Shown here: positions 49,201 to 63,427 of the stretch, piece after piece
Numbering within the stretch: the stretch's first letter is position 1
How the letters are laid out: each line of letters starts with the position of its first letter
Assembly (NCBI GenBank): GCA_016098155.1
Contig: JAAAJB010000065.1
Coordinates: 1-64,000 of the forward strand
Direction: 5' to 3'
Origin: Actinomortierella ambigua
Taxonomy: Eukaryota > Mortierellomycota > Mortierellomycetes > Mortierellales > Mortierellaceae
Length of the DNA stretch: 64,000 nt
Translations under genes and position numbers: made by a program
Notes under the pieces: model-generated
What the model saw: only the letters and a program-made list of their open reading frames with translations
What the model was told of the DNA's origin: nothing
The model's database searches: none

Positions 49201-49743
49201 AGGAAGAGGGACCAGGCCTACACAACGATGCCTTGAGAGCGACAGCGCATGCAACTCATAAAGGACATGATGCCTAGCTTCCTGCAAGAAGAAGTACAGG
49301 AGAGAAGGAACGTATCGCCTTAAAGGACACTAATAGTTGAGCGAGGCACGAACTGCGACGTGCGCAGAAAGTCACCGTGGTTGCAAGACAATCGCGACAA
49401 GTAATCTTCCTAGCTAGAATGGCCATCACAGCATTCACTTGGCTCTACATGCTCTCTGCCGGTTGCGGAGGCGGAATCTCATCCCAACAGCTACATATTG
49501 TCCCGTGCTACCCAAGCATCGCGTCTTTTGCTCCTATGTCACACCTTTGTGTTCGAATACATTGGTGTTCTGTCCAACCAACTCCAAGACATGTTACTTT
49601 GAGAGATTCGTATCGTCAAGGTGTGGTAAACGCTTATCGAGCGACTTGTATGAAAGTCAAGTTTAGGTGGCAAGTTTGTGACTAATCGATGGGTTTGTAT
49701 TACTATTTTTTTTCTACTATGAATCAAAAAGAAGAAAAAAAAC
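46246..49743. other. Gene-poor intergenic region
   Basis: 3.5 kb with no recognisable gene. It holds CA/GA-rich simple repeats (46760-46790 and 46895-46950), a GT run (49150-49166) and short unsupported frames. One minus-strand stretch at 48655-48897 reads YFIEVQWTTEEGCAVFSSLA and EDEDVDFKDDEIWLLYC with possible splice sites nearby; it could be part of a small gene, but no complete model can be made. Confidence 0.4.
46375..46382 (-). promoter_or_regulatory. TATA box of the secreted-protein gene
   Basis: TATAAAAA on the minus strand, 130 bp upstream of the start codon at 46245. Confidence 0.65.
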
Positions 49744-50910
49744 TTAAGCCTCTGTGATCTCGCCACAGTCGACAATCTCGACCTTCTTCTGAACCATACC
49801 GCTTGGGGTGCCAACTTTCTCAAGCTCCTCCAGGATCTTCTCGCCATCCTCCAGCTTGCCAAAGACAGTGTGCTTGCCGTCCAACCAAGGGGTGTCCGTG
49901 AAGCAGATGAAGAACTGGCTTCCGTTGGTGTTCTAGGTACGAAAAAAAAAAGGATGGAAAACAGCGTAAGAAGAGGGGGCCGTTTGATGGGTTCAGGGGT
50001 ACATACCAAGCTACGTTAAAACCTGATCCGAGATCAACGTACAGGACCAGCATTCGCCATCGAGAGGACACCACGGCCACGGTGGGCAATCTTGAAGTTC
50101 TCACTATAAAATGAATCGTTAGGGAGAAAGGAAAGGAGGCGAAAAAAAAAACAAAGAGGAGGACAAGGAAAGCAGGTTAGACGAGAAGGTAAACATCAAC
50201 AAAGGGGGATGATCGCTGGCGATCAACTCCTACACCAACTGCAGCTAGTTGAGTCTCTTACTCAGCAAACTTGGCACCATAAATAGACTCGCCACCGCGA
50301 CCATCACCACGGGTGAAGTCACCACCTAAACGACAACGGACGCCGATCAATAGAGGATGAGGGTTAGAAGTCGTTCTCTGCGCTGCGCACGATCGGGGGG
50401 CTGTCAATACAGCCTCCGTTCAACTTGACCCAACGGCATGCCATACCCTGAGCCATAAAACCAGGGATAATACGGTGGCTATAGAGCGGGAAGAGAGGGG
50501 GTAAAAAAAATCAATAGCTGCACACTCACTCTACTCGACGATCATCTCCGTGAAACCATTATGAAGGAGCCACTTACAACTTGCTGCCCTTGAAGGTCAA
50601 GGGAAGACCAGAAAGAGCGCTCTTGCCCTTCTCGCCTGTGCAGAGAGCGCGGAAGTTTTCAGCGGTCTTGGGGACAGTCTCATTGAACAGCTTGAAGGTC
50701 ATGCGACCAGCTGAAAAGGCGTGACCATGTCCGAAGGTGGTGGGTTCAAGTCAGGAATGCTTGGATGGTCAGTCAATCTGCATGCCTTGTTTGTTTGTGA
50801 TCCGATTGAGAACAATATTCCTCTCATCGCTTCCATATATATCCTGAGAATTCCGTACCAGGCTTGCTGTTGACGGCGATATCGAAGAAGACCTTGACGG
50901 GCTTGGACAT
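49744..50910 (-). CDS. CPR1: Cyclophilin A-type peptidyl-prolyl cis-trans isomerase
   Basis: Six exons on the minus strand: 50859-50910, 50578-50710, 50447-50478, 50262-50325, 50043-50103, 49744-49932, giving 176 residues. All junctions are GT-AG. The sequence runs [88 protein letters not shown], ending [12 protein letters not shown]. The catalytic Arg (FHR), Gln-Phe (SQFF), and the cyclosporin-contacting Trp (PWLDGKH) are all present, so an active, cyclosporin-sensitive cytosolic enzyme is expected. It is slightly longer than the usual 165 residues. Divergent from the U2B''-like gene with 238 bp between starts. Confidence 0.96.
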
Positions 50911-51148
50911 GATTGCTGACAGTGGGGTTTGGTGTGGTAGGGGTGCGGGAGGGGGAAGGGACTTGACAAGTCGGTAAGCTCGGAAGGACCACCCCCACTT
51001 GAGAAAAAAAATGCTACGTCACAAATTTTTTTTTTCTTTGGCAACCAAAATGGTTGATGCCTTTGACAGACAGGGCTACGGTACTTCCAACTGGTCATCT
51101 ATTCACCACACACATCACGGACACAGAGACTCGGCTTCAACTTCCACA

Positions 51149-51991
51149 ATGTCAGAGCACGTCGACCCCAATCAAACAATATACGTCCGCAACCTGAATG
51201 ACAAGATCAAAAAGGATGGTAATGCCTCGTAAAGTCCCGTCTGATCTGCCCAGGTCGTGCAAGACTGGCGTCAGTGAGCACGTCGAGGATACATACAGTC
51301 AGCATCGCCTAAGGGCCTTACAGTCATGAGCATGGTCCCTATCGTGCCTGTCGTTAGATCTCGCATGGCCTAGGTCTCAATCCTCTTTTCGCCTTTCCAA
51401 TGTGAGGCATGGTGCTCAGAGACGAACCAATATCAGTTTGCAGTATCAACTCATCCACCTTTCGTATACGTATTTCCTTTTTCATTTCTGGATTGTCATG
51501 AATAGAGCTGAAGCGCAGCTTGTACTGTTTATTCTCGGCATTCGGCAGGGTTATCTCTATCACAGCACTCAAGACTTTGCCTCACCGTGGACAGGCATTC
51601 ATCGCATTCTCAGACCTGACATCCGCCACAGCCGCATTACGAGGACTGCAAGGGTTTGAGTTCTATGGCAAGGCCATGGTAAGAAAGGAGACGGATTATC
51701 TTTTTTTTTTGTTCAGTTCAAAGACGGACAAGTGTGGGTGAGCAACACCCACCTTGTTCTTGTCTTTTTCCTCTAGAGAAAAACCATGCGATCGACCAAC
51801 TTATCCTGTATGTTTCATTTCGGGCACCATCATAGGATATTCAATATGCCAAGACAAAGTCAAATGCGATCGCGAAACTAGATGGCACCTACAAGCAACC
51901 ACCACTGAAGAAGAACGGCATCGAGTCTGCACCAGTAGCGGCTGCAGCCAAGCGAGCACGAGAGGCTGACTCAGACTCGGACTCGGACTGA
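51149..51991 (+). CDS. MSL1: U2 snRNP B''-like RRM protein
   Basis: Exons 51149-51218, 51506-51678, 51836-51991 give 132 residues. One RRM: RNP2 TIYVRNLNDKI, then LKRSLYCLFSAFGRVISITA, RNP1 RGQAFIAFSD and IQYAKTKSNAIAKLDGTY, the pattern of the U1A/U2B''/SNF family. The protein has a single RRM and an acidic tail (AREADSDSDSD), like the short yeast Msl1, which binds U2 snRNA stem-loop IV. Start 51149 gives the usual MxxxPNQTIYV opening; an in-frame ATG at 51050 would add 33 residues rich in His/Ser. Intron 1 is 287 nt. Confidence 0.85.
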
Positions 51992-52211
51992 GGAAGACAA
52001 AAAAAAAGAAAAAGGTGGCCGTTGCTACGGTGCACCCTTCTTGCCCTCAACATCGTTTTGAGCAACTATACGCGACTTTCATTGAGTTACAGGAAGATGT
52101 AGCACAGGAAGGCGGAGGAAGGGAGGAAAAAAAAGATAATGAAACTGTACAATACAAATGGACGAGCAGGATAGAAGTACATATGGATGATAGAGAAATG
52201 CGCAACACTCG

Positions 52212-53494
52212 TTAAAGGTCTTCATCAGAATCGTCGTGCTGATAGAGCGCTGGAGCAAAGCCCTTTGAGATTCTAGTCGAATATGACAAGAGTATGCAAT
52301 GGAGTGGTTAGCTTTCGGGTCTGGTTAAAATGGATGATCGTGACCCTCTCCCCCCCCCCTCTTTCTCCCAACTCAACCAAGCAGAGCAAAAACATACGCT
52401 ATCTTTGGCGGGGCGTTATTGGCGCGTTCAATGTCGTGATCGTCATCTAGCTCATAGTCCTGGTCCATGAAAGAAGGCGCCGCGTTCCTCCATGCTTGAA
52501 AAGATGCTGGCAGTGATGAGCTCGTGTTGGCGAAGCCTGATCCCTGCGCATTGCTCGTGGCGGCCGGCATGGCAGTTGAAAACGACGACGGTCCAAACGA
52601 AAACTGCTGATCGGACTTTCCGAAAACAAAGCTCTGCATTCCAGCTCCTTCGTTCGTGGCAGTCTCTGTCTCGGTGGGTCGATGCTGATAATGTGGCTGC
52701 ATCTCCATCATCTGTCTGCCATGGGCATCATCTTCGTTGATCGCTTGCTCTTCGTCCCGGCGTAGCAGCTGCTGTCCTATCACGCGGCCTGACGGCAGGT
52801 TCTCGTATGAAAGTGTAGATGAGAATCCAAAGCGAGCGTTGGGGTCAATGGTGGTCAAGGTATCCGGAGCGTCGGCCCACTCAAAGAGTGCCGATGTTGG
52901 TGGCGAGGGAGGTAGGAGCCAGCTCGGATCGCCCGTCCATCCATCCGCCATGCTGTGCGCCGCCTTCGCCTTGTCCGTTGTTGTGATGTCGCCCATCGTT
53001 GATTCCAACGGGAGAGAAACTCTGCTCATCTGCAGCGGACTAAATGGGATTGGGATCGTGCCAGCAGGCCCTGCCAGGTGCTCCATAGCATCTTCTGCGC
53101 CTTCCGCGTCTGTTTGGACGGATGTTGCCTCTGGTGCCATGGCTACAGATTGCTGACTCTTGAAGACATGACTCGGATTGATAGCCATGGCATCCAGCAG
53201 CTCAGCGTTGACTCCTGGAAGATATGGATCTATTTGGGTAGGTGATGCCTGATCTGCTGCACGAGGGGTCTCTACCTCCCCAGCCTTTTGGCCCTGTGGC
53301 AATGCCTCTCCTGCGCGCGGCGTCGGGGGCTGGGTTAGCAGCAGTCCACCATCTTGGGACGGCGACCCGCTAACGATGTGAACTCGATCCAGCGCCTTGC
53401 CAAGCTTAGTCTCGGGCGAGTCAAGACTGAGACTGTCAAAGTCGAAAGCAGCGTCCATGAGGTCGTCGACTGACTCTTGTGCGTCCATTGTCAT
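52212..53494 (-). CDS. Acidic low-complexity protein, unrecognised
   Basis: Exons 52398-53494 and 52212-52272 on the minus strand, joined over a GTATGT...CTAG intron, give 385 residues. N-terminus MTMDAQESVDDLMDAAFDFD and C-terminus APALYQHDDSDEDL are acidic and may be short conserved motifs. The middle is rich in Pro, Ser, Gln and Ala with few hydrophobic clusters, so mostly disordered. No signal peptide, membrane segment or domain is recognised. It is head to head with the MYST acetyltransferase (160 bp between starts), so co-regulation is possible. A second in-frame Met lies two codons after the first. Function unknown; a nuclear role would only be a guess from acidity and neighbour. Confidence 0.7.
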
Positions 53495-53654
53495 GACAGC
53501 GAACAGTCCTGTGCTGAAGATGCAAGCGAAACGTTCGTCAAAGAATCGGCAAGTGTTAGAATCAAGTTTTTTTTGTTTCGTCCTTTGAAAGAAAAAAATT
53601 TGTTTCTTTCCTTTGCCCCCCTCCCTCTCATCGGATTCACACCTTTACGACGAA

Positions 53655-55979
<2,325 letters not shown>

Positions 55980-56006
55980 TAATAATAAAAAAAATTGTAT
56001 TGCGAG

Positions 56007-57173
56007 TTACTGGGCGATGCGCAATATTTGTGGTGCGCCCTTTCGATGCACTAGCTGGTTGATCTCCCACATCATAGTTGTTGCAGCCGTCGCGACATTC
56101 ATCGACTCCACACCAGTAGCCATTGGAATCGATACACGAATGGCATTGTCCAGCAATCTGCTTTTGACTTGCTGCTCCATCTCAGTCTCTTGGTGTGCCC
56201 GCACGCCATGATGCTCGGAGCTCAAGACGAGGGCGATTCTATTGGGGAGTGTCGTGCTGGGCAATCCCGTTGGCCAGTTCCACCAGGCGAGCTGGTACGG
56301 GTCAACCTCCAACATCGATCGGTCCTTCTTACTCGCCGCGCCGCCTTTTTGCACAGATGCCGAAGCAGGCAGCATATCTGCGACCACAAGGGCCATGCGA
56401 CGATGTTGGAGAAACTGGTCGAGCTGCGACCAAGTACCACCGGCCTTGACGGGCCATTCGAGGCAAAGGGCACGAGAGGCGCGGATGACCTTGTCATTCA
56501 TCTCATCGACAGTGCCAGGAGTATGCCAGCTCCCATCCCAGCCAAGGGCCGATCCGGCACGGATCATGAGACCCATGTTACCAGGGTCGGTGATTCGATC
56601 GAGCACCAGCATCCGCTCAACGAGCCTCGACGACGAGGGATCGAATCGATGAGAATGGTCCATCGTCCGGACTTTGGCCCAAACCTCATGCTCAGATGTG
56701 GGGGACTGCGTGCCCAGAAGCTTTGAAGTCAATGCGCGAGACACAGCAAGGTACTGTCCGGCTTGGATCTCACCGCGGGCAATGGCCTGAACGAGTTCCA
56801 ACGAGGACCCGCGTAGATCCACAGGATGGTTGTCGGCAGCATGGCCCCCCACTAGCGCTTGTATCGACTGAACGCATGCTGTGGGATGTGAGTGGCCCTG
56901 CTCGGCTGTCGAATCCGCGGGGGATGCTGGAAGAGTAATACCTAAAGTTGCAATTGGTATCCCCTTCTGAGCTAGCTCTTGGATGGTCTTGATCCCCTGG
57001 ACAAGTACATGGCCCTGGCGTGCTCGCTCAGCCTTGTCCTTACGAAGCAGCGTCAGTTGCTTGATGACCTTGTTGCTGCTCCCTGTCAAGCGCACAAACT
57101 GGGAAGGGAGTTGCATGGCGACATGACATGAAGCAAGCGAAATGAGGGTGAATCTTGTTTTGTGTGCTTTCAC
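56007..57173 (-). CDS. SpoU/TrmH-family RNA 2'-O-methyltransferase
   Basis: Single exon of 388 residues. The C-terminal SPOUT domain has the three family motifs: LDRITDPGNMGLMIRAGSA (motif 1, Asn and Arg of the active site), IALVLSSEHHGV (motif 2) and RVSIPMATGVESMNVATAA (motif 3), which form the knotted SAM site. The N-terminal part (SNKVIKQLTLLRKDKAER, HVLVQGIKTIQEL) matches the substrate-binding L30e-like region. Methylation of a ribose in rRNA or tRNA is expected. The first 19 residues (MKAHKTRFTLISLASCHVA) are basic and hydroxylated, as in a mitochondrial presequence; the next Met (MQLPSQFVRL) is the alternative start. An insert with KKDRSMLEVDPYQLAWW lies between motifs 1 and 2. Confidence 0.88.
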   Translation of the reverse strand: MKAHKTRFTLISLASCHVAMQLPSQFVRLTGSSNKVIKQLTLLRKDKAERARQGHVLVQGIKTIQELAQKGIPIATLGITLPASPADSTAEQGHSHPTACVQSIQALVGGHAADNHPVDLRGSSLELVQAIARGEIQAGQYLAVSRALTSKLLGTQSPTSEHEVWAKVRTMDHSHRFDPSSSRLVERMLVLDRITDPGNMGLMIRAGSALGWDGSWHTPGTVDEMNDKVIRASRALCLEWPVKAGGTWSQLDQFLQHRRMALVVADMLPASASVQKGGAASKKDRSMLEVDPYQLAWWNWPTGLPSTTLPNRIALVLSSEHHGVRAHQETEMEQQVKSRLLDNAIRVSIPMATGVESMNVATAATTMMWEINQLVHRKGAPQILRIAQ

Positions 57174-57941
57174 TCTTCAAGTACAGCAGCAGTCTCAAGA
57201 TAATTTTTGGGAGAGGCTCTTGCTGACAGCCATTGAAGGCTATTTGCCTCTCATTCCCATCCAACAGGCACCGCTACAGACATTACTTGCCATTCAAATG
57301 CGCAAACCAGCTCGCTCATCAGGAGCGCGCGAGAACAAAGGCGAACTCCGACATGAAAGTTGAAGGCGAGTGTTGTTGGGACGAGGATAACGGACAATTG
57401 CTCAGCTTGTCCGCTGATCGAGAGAGTGGCGGTATTTGTGGTATGACTGTATTGATTTTTCTCATAGCTATCAACACAGCTGCTCTGGCAGTAGACGAGG
57501 CTGTGTGACAAACACTCGATGAGAGACTTTTTGTGCGTGTGTGGGAAGGGGGAGGAAGAAAATAACCAATCAAGAGCTTGTTCGAGAGACGACTTCATCT
57601 TTTGTCACCGTAATCCAGCACGCGAGAACCAAATACAAGCCAACGAGCTGCTGCTAATGCTGCCTCGGAGTAGTTTGTTGGACACGATACCGTCTACCCC
57701 GCATACAATCTTCGTCTCTCTCGCTCTCTCTTGTTTTTTGACCTAATAGTGTTTATTACAAAAATACTGTATTATACAGGATGCTGTTGCGGAAAAAGTG
57801 GTCTTCACTCGCATCGCTCCGGAAAGAGCATGTAGGTTTTACAGAAAGGTAAGATGGTGTGAACCGAATTAATCGAAAGAGGGGAGAGACGGTTCGCCAA
57901 GAAAGAAAGAAAAAAAAATAGCTGCATGGTGGGCAGGGTGG
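57174..57941. other. Intergenic region between SpoU and MFS genes
   Basis: 768 bp upstream of the SpoU start and downstream of the MFS stop. AT-rich, with no gene recognised. Confidence 0.45.
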
Positions 57942-59737
57942 CTAGAACGTGTATCGGAAGTCAAGGCGCGAATCGCCCCTGTCGGTGGTGGTGGCATTGT
58001 AGTTTTCCCAGTCAGCCTCTGTCCAGTCTTTAGTAATCTTCTCGCGGCGTTTGTTGTGCCAGTCAAGATGGAAGCGCTGGAAGATGAAGAGGAACACGGT
58101 GAAGGTCAAGGACCCAAAGAGGACCCACATGCCAGGAATGAAGCGAGGCGCCCACTGGGCGCGGAAGATGTTGGCTCCTGGGATGGCGGCCAAGTTTACG
58201 CCCATGATGTACATGGCAAGTGCGATCGTACGTTTGCCCACAGGAGCAGTGTTTTCAGAAATCCAAGCAGCCTATGAGTGACCATGGAGCGTCAGAAAGA
58301 GAAAGTCAGGTCTCGATCATCGTAAAGGGTCCGAGACAAGGAAAATGAATACATAGGACAGGATTTCATCGCAAGAACTTACGTTGACCGGGTGCCAGCA
58401 GGTAAGGCCGCCCATGGTGAAGATGAGCGCAACGTACAGGCTGTACTTGCTTGCATCCGCGGGCAAGGTTGCAAGGACTAGCACGCAGATACCGTAATAG
58501 GTTGAGGCCGCGGCTCCGTGGAAAGCGCGCTCCTTAAACCTGTCGGAGGAGTAACTGACGATGGACATGACGATCAAACCCATCATATGGCCAGGAATAG
58601 CCATCAAGTTGGATGTAAGAGCATCGAAGCCAAAAGCCTTGATCATTAAGGGTGCGAAAGCGCTAAGGGGTGCCGACGGCATAAGACCAAAGAATCCGAT
58701 CAAGATGTTGGGCTATGGTTGTAGTATATAGATTAATAAAAAAAAGATTAGAAAAAAAAAGATTTGTAATGAGGCTCCACGCCACCCTCTACAGGTTTAG
58801 AACTTTTAATACGTACCCAGACGCGAGGACTCGTCAAGGCACTGATGACATCCGTCTTGGGTACAACTTTTTTGCCACCCTCAGCTTTGGCAGGATCATC
58901 GCGAATAAGACGAGTGATTGCAATCTGCTCCTGTCGCTCCGTCATATAGCCGCCAAAGCGCAGATATCCCTTGGTGGTTGTGGGTCCTTCAGGGAGGACG
59001 AAGAAGGAGAGAACACCGACAAGAACTGTGGCCACACCCTCAATCAGGAAGAGCCATTTCCACCCTGCCATACCTGCGATGCCACGCATATGCAGGATAC
59101 CATATGCAATAACGCCGGAGAGTGAGTTGGCGATTCCGAGCGTCGACCAAAAGATAGACAGGCGGAAGGCCATCTCACTACGCTTGTAGTATGTGGTTAG
59201 ATAAATGGCGATACCAGGGATGTAGCCGGCCTCAAACATGCCAACAAAGGCACGGCAGATCAAGAGGGTAGCCTTGTCGTGCATGAAGAGCTGGAAGGCC
59301 GTAGCGATACCCCAGAGCGTCATGAGGAAAGGGATCCACCGATGAGGACCAACACGGCGGATGACCATATTGGATGGAATCTCAAAAGCGACAAAGAAGA
59401 GCACAAACACCGTCGTTCCAAGAGTGATGGCATTAAGATCGACGTTGAGATCGACCATGATGTTGTCTGTCAGGGCGTTGGACATACTGCTCCGATCGAG
59501 CTGCAGGAAGAAGAACATGACCCCGATCCAGGTGAGAATCTTTGTGTCGAAGATGCGGACGACCCGTCGCTCTTCTTCTTCGGTCCAGATGAGGTCGTGG
59601 ACGTAGTGTGGATTCGCCGCCACGAGAGCTTTTAACTTGTCGTCAACGTCACTGGCAGTCAGAATGGAGTTACTACTATCTCCGCTTCCCTTTTTCTCCA
59701 GATCAGGAGAACCGTGCGCCTCTTGCTTGTCAGACAT
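57942..59737 (-). CDS. MFS transporter, anion:cation symporter family (Dal5/Tna1-like)
   Basis: Three exons on the minus strand, 58817-59737, 58383-58712 and 57942-58271, all phase 0, give 526 residues. A hydrophilic N-terminus (about 75 residues) is followed by about 12 membrane helices. Typical family motifs: FDTKILTWIGVMFFFLQLDR, the loop EIPSNMVIRRVGPHRWIPFL, GMFEAGYIPGIAIYLTTYY, EGVATVLVGVLSFFVLPEGP, and QWAPRFIPGMW in the C-terminal half. Members take up organic anions such as allantoate, nicotinate, or sulfonates by proton symport across the plasma membrane. It is divergent from the TauD-type dioxygenase, which suggests a sulfonate or related substrate, but substrate cannot be read from the sequence. 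Confidence 0.92.
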
Positions 59738-61141
59738 TCTGGCGTGAAATGGGGGGGGGGGTTTGAAGGGATTACTGTTAGTGAGGATTGAAAGGAGGGG
59801 GAAGAAAGTAGAAGGGTGGAGAAGATCTCAAATAATGTGGAGAATCAAGGGGAAAATGAAGAGAATGGGAGAGCGCTGTGCCAGCGAAGGGAGTCGATGG
59901 AACCAAGCTAAGCTTTCATCTATTTGACGGGCTGCACACACTCTTATTTATATGGTGCTTACCGGCTCGCCAAGGAATCAACAAATACGGGCAGTGTACC
60001 TCTATCTATTCACAAATTCGTTAAAGTTTTTGTCCAACATGAGGACCGAAGCGAAGCAATCCAACCTACCCTCTTGTATGGTGTATGTACCCATTGTTTG
60101 TTCGCACACAGCATTCTAGACTCTCCAGTAACTGTTTACCGTGCGAAGGGGTTTAGCCCTCCCATCCTTCGTTACTACCTGCTGCCCGGCAAAACTGCCT
60201 TCTTAAAGGCGCTCAACTGTGGGGCAGGACAACAACGGGAAGCGATCAGGTAGGATGAATGTAGACGAACGCTACATGACGTGCAACATTGCCCAGAAGG
60301 CAATAGCGATGATTGCAACTTTTGCGTGAATGACGAGGGTGTGATCTATGTGGCCTGTGAGCGTGTGCTCATGCCAGGGTCTGCAGCTCCCACGCGTGTG
60401 TGAAAACATGTTCATTGAACACAAGGTGCTCTATTTCAACATGGTCAGGTTTGATGGCGCGATAGATGGGCGGGGGCACAACCTCATCTTGCCTCTGTTG
60501 GCGTTTTCCGTGTCGCTGTTCTTTGTGAGTATACACAATCATATCTTCCACGGAGGGAGATAGGAGAGGAAAGGGATGTCCAGCGAGCTGACCTTATACG
60601 GAATAGTGTACAAATGCTGGATATGTAGTCCACCATGCTGTTTTCCAGTCGTCTGTACACCTGCATGTTTGTTCCAGTCGTCTGCATCCCTCTATGTTTG
60701 ACCGTGGAGAAAAAGGATGGGGTGGGGTAGAAATGGTACATACAAACCTAAAAAAACGACGCAATTCGCCGGGCCTCGGTGAAAAGCAAAAAAGCGCCCG
60801 CCTCGAGCCTGTTCGGTGTGGAGAGATGAGGTCCAATGGCTCTCAAACTCTTGTTTTACTTTGTTGGCATTTGGGTCATGGGTTGCAACTTTATGTGTCG
60901 CTGTGGGGTTGGGTTTTGATTCACCAATCGGTCGGTGGTAGTGTCGCTCGAGCGAAGGGCACGTCACGCCGCGCCGGGGATAAAACATTAACCTTAATTC
61001 AGGCTTTGTGTTCAGTTCCCATCCCCTATTTTCCTCTTTCGTGTGCCCATTGTCCTTCTACGCCATTTTTCATGCCATCTACGTGCCCAAAACGCCATCT
61101 CCCGCACATAGACCAGATAGAGCATTCGTTTTGGTCTAGCA

Positions 61142-61249
61142 GTGAGCACACTTACAGCATGGCCCACACTCGACGATTTCGCCATATTGCACGGCGTGAG
61201 CACAGCTATAGCATGGCCCACACTCGACGATTTCGCCATATTGCACGGT
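61142..61249 (+). repeat. 54-bp tandem duplication, two copies
   Basis: Unit 1 is 61142-61195 and unit 2 is 61196-61249, differing at about four positions. The shared core includes GCATGGCCCACACTCGACG and ATTTCGCCATATTGCACGG. It lies 245-350 bp upstream of the dioxygenase start, so it may double a transcription-factor site. Confidence 0.9.
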
Positions 61250-61360
61250 GTGGGTGTCATAACACGTTTCAGTAGCGCTGACACCATCGACACCTATCTC
61301 ACCTACAACACATTGCGCCATCCACCCAGTTAATTATACCTCACCTGTCACATCTTACTG

Positions 61361-61368
61361 TATAAATA
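61361..61368 (+). promoter_or_regulatory. TATA box of the dioxygenase gene
   Basis: TATAAATA, 134 bp upstream of the start codon at 61495, followed by a CT/CA-rich leader. Confidence 0.65.
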
Positions 61369-61494
61369 CTAGACGTCTTCACCGGCATTGATGCTCTTCG
61401 TTCTCTTCATCCATATCAGATCATCTGCAAAGCCAAAGCACTACAGCTACCACCCACCAACAAACCTCCAATCACTTCACCCATATCAACAGCA

Positions 61495-62702
61495 ATGACC
61501 CGCACAGACGCCGACATCATTCTCTCTGGCTCTGAAGCCAACGCCACCTTGGCCGACCGCAACACCCATGCCACCCGTGTGGCCGGTAAGGGCGCTGACC
61601 CCGAGAAGAAGGCTCTCTTCGCCAGCGTTACCAAGCGCATCGATTATAGTCCCAAGTTTGGCACTGAGCTCCACGGCGTCAAGCTTGCGGAGCTTAGCGA
61701 GCAACAGTCCGAAGAGCTCGCTGCCTTCATTGCCGAACGTGGTGTCGTGTTCTTCCGTAACCAAGAGGACCTTGACTACAAGCAGCAGTCTAAGCTCGGC
61801 AGCCGCTGGGGTCCTCTGCACGTCCATCCTCTGGTTCCTCACAACCAGGAGAATCCCGAGGTCATTGTCCTTGACTCTCGTCTCTCGTAAGTGCCAGCTA
61901 TCTACCGCTTACAATGAACAATGAACGCAAGCCTCTAACACGCTCTCGCTCTAGAATCTAAACATCTCTCTCTCTCTCTCCCCTCTCTCTCTCTACTTGT
62001 TTGTATGGCTCTAGTCCTCAGTCCCGCTTCAACACCAACGACACCTGGCACAGCGACATCTCGTTCGAGCCAGCCCCTGCCTCATTCTCGATTCTCAAGT
62101 TTGAGACGATCCCCGAGTCGGGCGGCGACACGGCGTGGTCGAACGGCTATGACCTGTACGACAGCCTGTCGCCCAACCTGCAAAAGTTCCTCGAGGGCCT
62201 GACCGCGACGCACACGTCGGAGATCTTCCGCACGCTGCAGCGGGTCACGGGCCGCCAGACCTTTGGCAAGCTCAACGACTCGTCACACCCAGTCATCCGC
62301 ACCAACCCCATCACGGGCTGGAAGGCCGTCTACGTCAACCCCGTCTTTACGCGCGAGATTGACAACGTCACAGAGTCCGAGTCAAAGTGGATCCTCGAGT
62401 ACCTCGGCGACCTGATCGCCAAGCGCCTCCAGTACCAGGTCCGCTTCCGCTGGGAGCCTCACTCGGTCGCCATCTGGGACAACCGCTCCACACACCACAC
62501 CGGCGTCCCCGACTTTCGTCCTTACCACCGCCGCGGTATCCGCGTCACCGTCTCGGGCGAGATCCCTTACTTTGACCCCAACAGCGGCACTCAGGCGGAG
62601 GCCTACAAGGTCACTGCTGCTGCCATCGTTGCCAAGCAGGAGGCTGCTGAGAAGGCCAAGACGGAGGCCAACGCTGGAGGCCAACCTGCCAAGACCGCGT
62701 AA
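61495..62702 (+). CDS. TauD-type 2-oxoglutarate-dependent dioxygenase (sulfonate dioxygenase-like)
   Basis: Exons 61495-61886 and 62015-62702 give 359 residues. The fold signature is complete: YSPKFGTELHGVKLAEL and AERGVVFFRNQ at the N-terminus, iron-binding HxD in TWHSDISFE (His143, Asp145), SGGDTAWSNGYDLYDSLS, distal His in WDNRSTHH (His292), and the 2-oxoglutarate Arg in RRGIRVTVSGE. The Jlp1/TauD branch oxidises taurine and other sulfonates to an aldehyde and sulfite, supplying sulfur. Other TauD-like enzymes use aryloxyacids or gamma-butyrobetaine, so substrate is inferred. The C-terminus has an Ala/Lys/Glu-rich tail. Codon use is strongly GC3-biased compared with neighbours, as expected for high expression. 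Confidence 0.93.
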
Positions 62703-63427
62703 ATGAAAGAAGATCTAGTGAAAAAGACGCCATTTATCTATAAAACTGTAAATATCATATTATCCTAACCTTCTTGTGTGGCGGGTTTAAAGTTTTGATC
62801 AACAATGCGAACAAGGGATTGTTGAGGAGGAGTGGATCAGCCCATAACAGGTCCGACCAAGTACTGTACACGTAGGTGGGGTGGGTGGGCGAGTGAGACG
62901 AATATGTAACGAGCCCACCTTTTAACTCTCTCTCCCTCGCTCTCTCTCCGCATGCAGCTTCTCCTCAAGCTGGACATTGCCTCGACCCCTTTAACCGATT
63001 GCTCTCAACGTCACCTCTTGCTGGTGATGGCGCATTCCCCTCTCGTACAGTAGCTTATGGCATTGCTGCCGGTCCAAGAAGTATCATTAAAGCGGTATAT
63101 GAAAGACCTTGCGGGGTGTCTGGCCGAGTGTAATGCCCCTCCTATTCACATCCACCAAGCTCCATGTCACACTGGATGCCCTGACTCAGAGATAGGTTTC
63201 CACGGAAAGAATTCGGACTGCGCATCTCCCCTCTTAAAAGACCGTACCGATATGATAACAAACAAATCCAAAGGAAAAAAAATAGGATCCACTAGAAGAG
63301 CATTTTCTTTCAATAGGTGCTTTTGGGGTTACAACAGAGGGCTAGTGCTTCTTGCCGTGCTAAGAGAAACAATGTGTGTGCAAACTAAGGTCTTTACCGA
63401 AAAAAAAAACAATATAATAATAATAGC
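62703..63427. other. Intergenic region between dioxygenase and channel genes
   Basis: 725 bp between two convergent stops. No coding frame with recognisable content; a short A-rich stretch precedes the channel stop. Confidence 0.45.

Larger units (their letters stand above)
59738..61494. promoter_or_regulatory. Divergent regulatory region, MFS transporter / TauD-type dioxygenase
   Basis: 1.76 kb. Contains a poly-G run next to the MFS start (59752-59761), a 54-bp tandem duplication (61142-61249) and a TATA box before the dioxygenase gene. Open frames here lack recognisable content. Confidence 0.5.
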
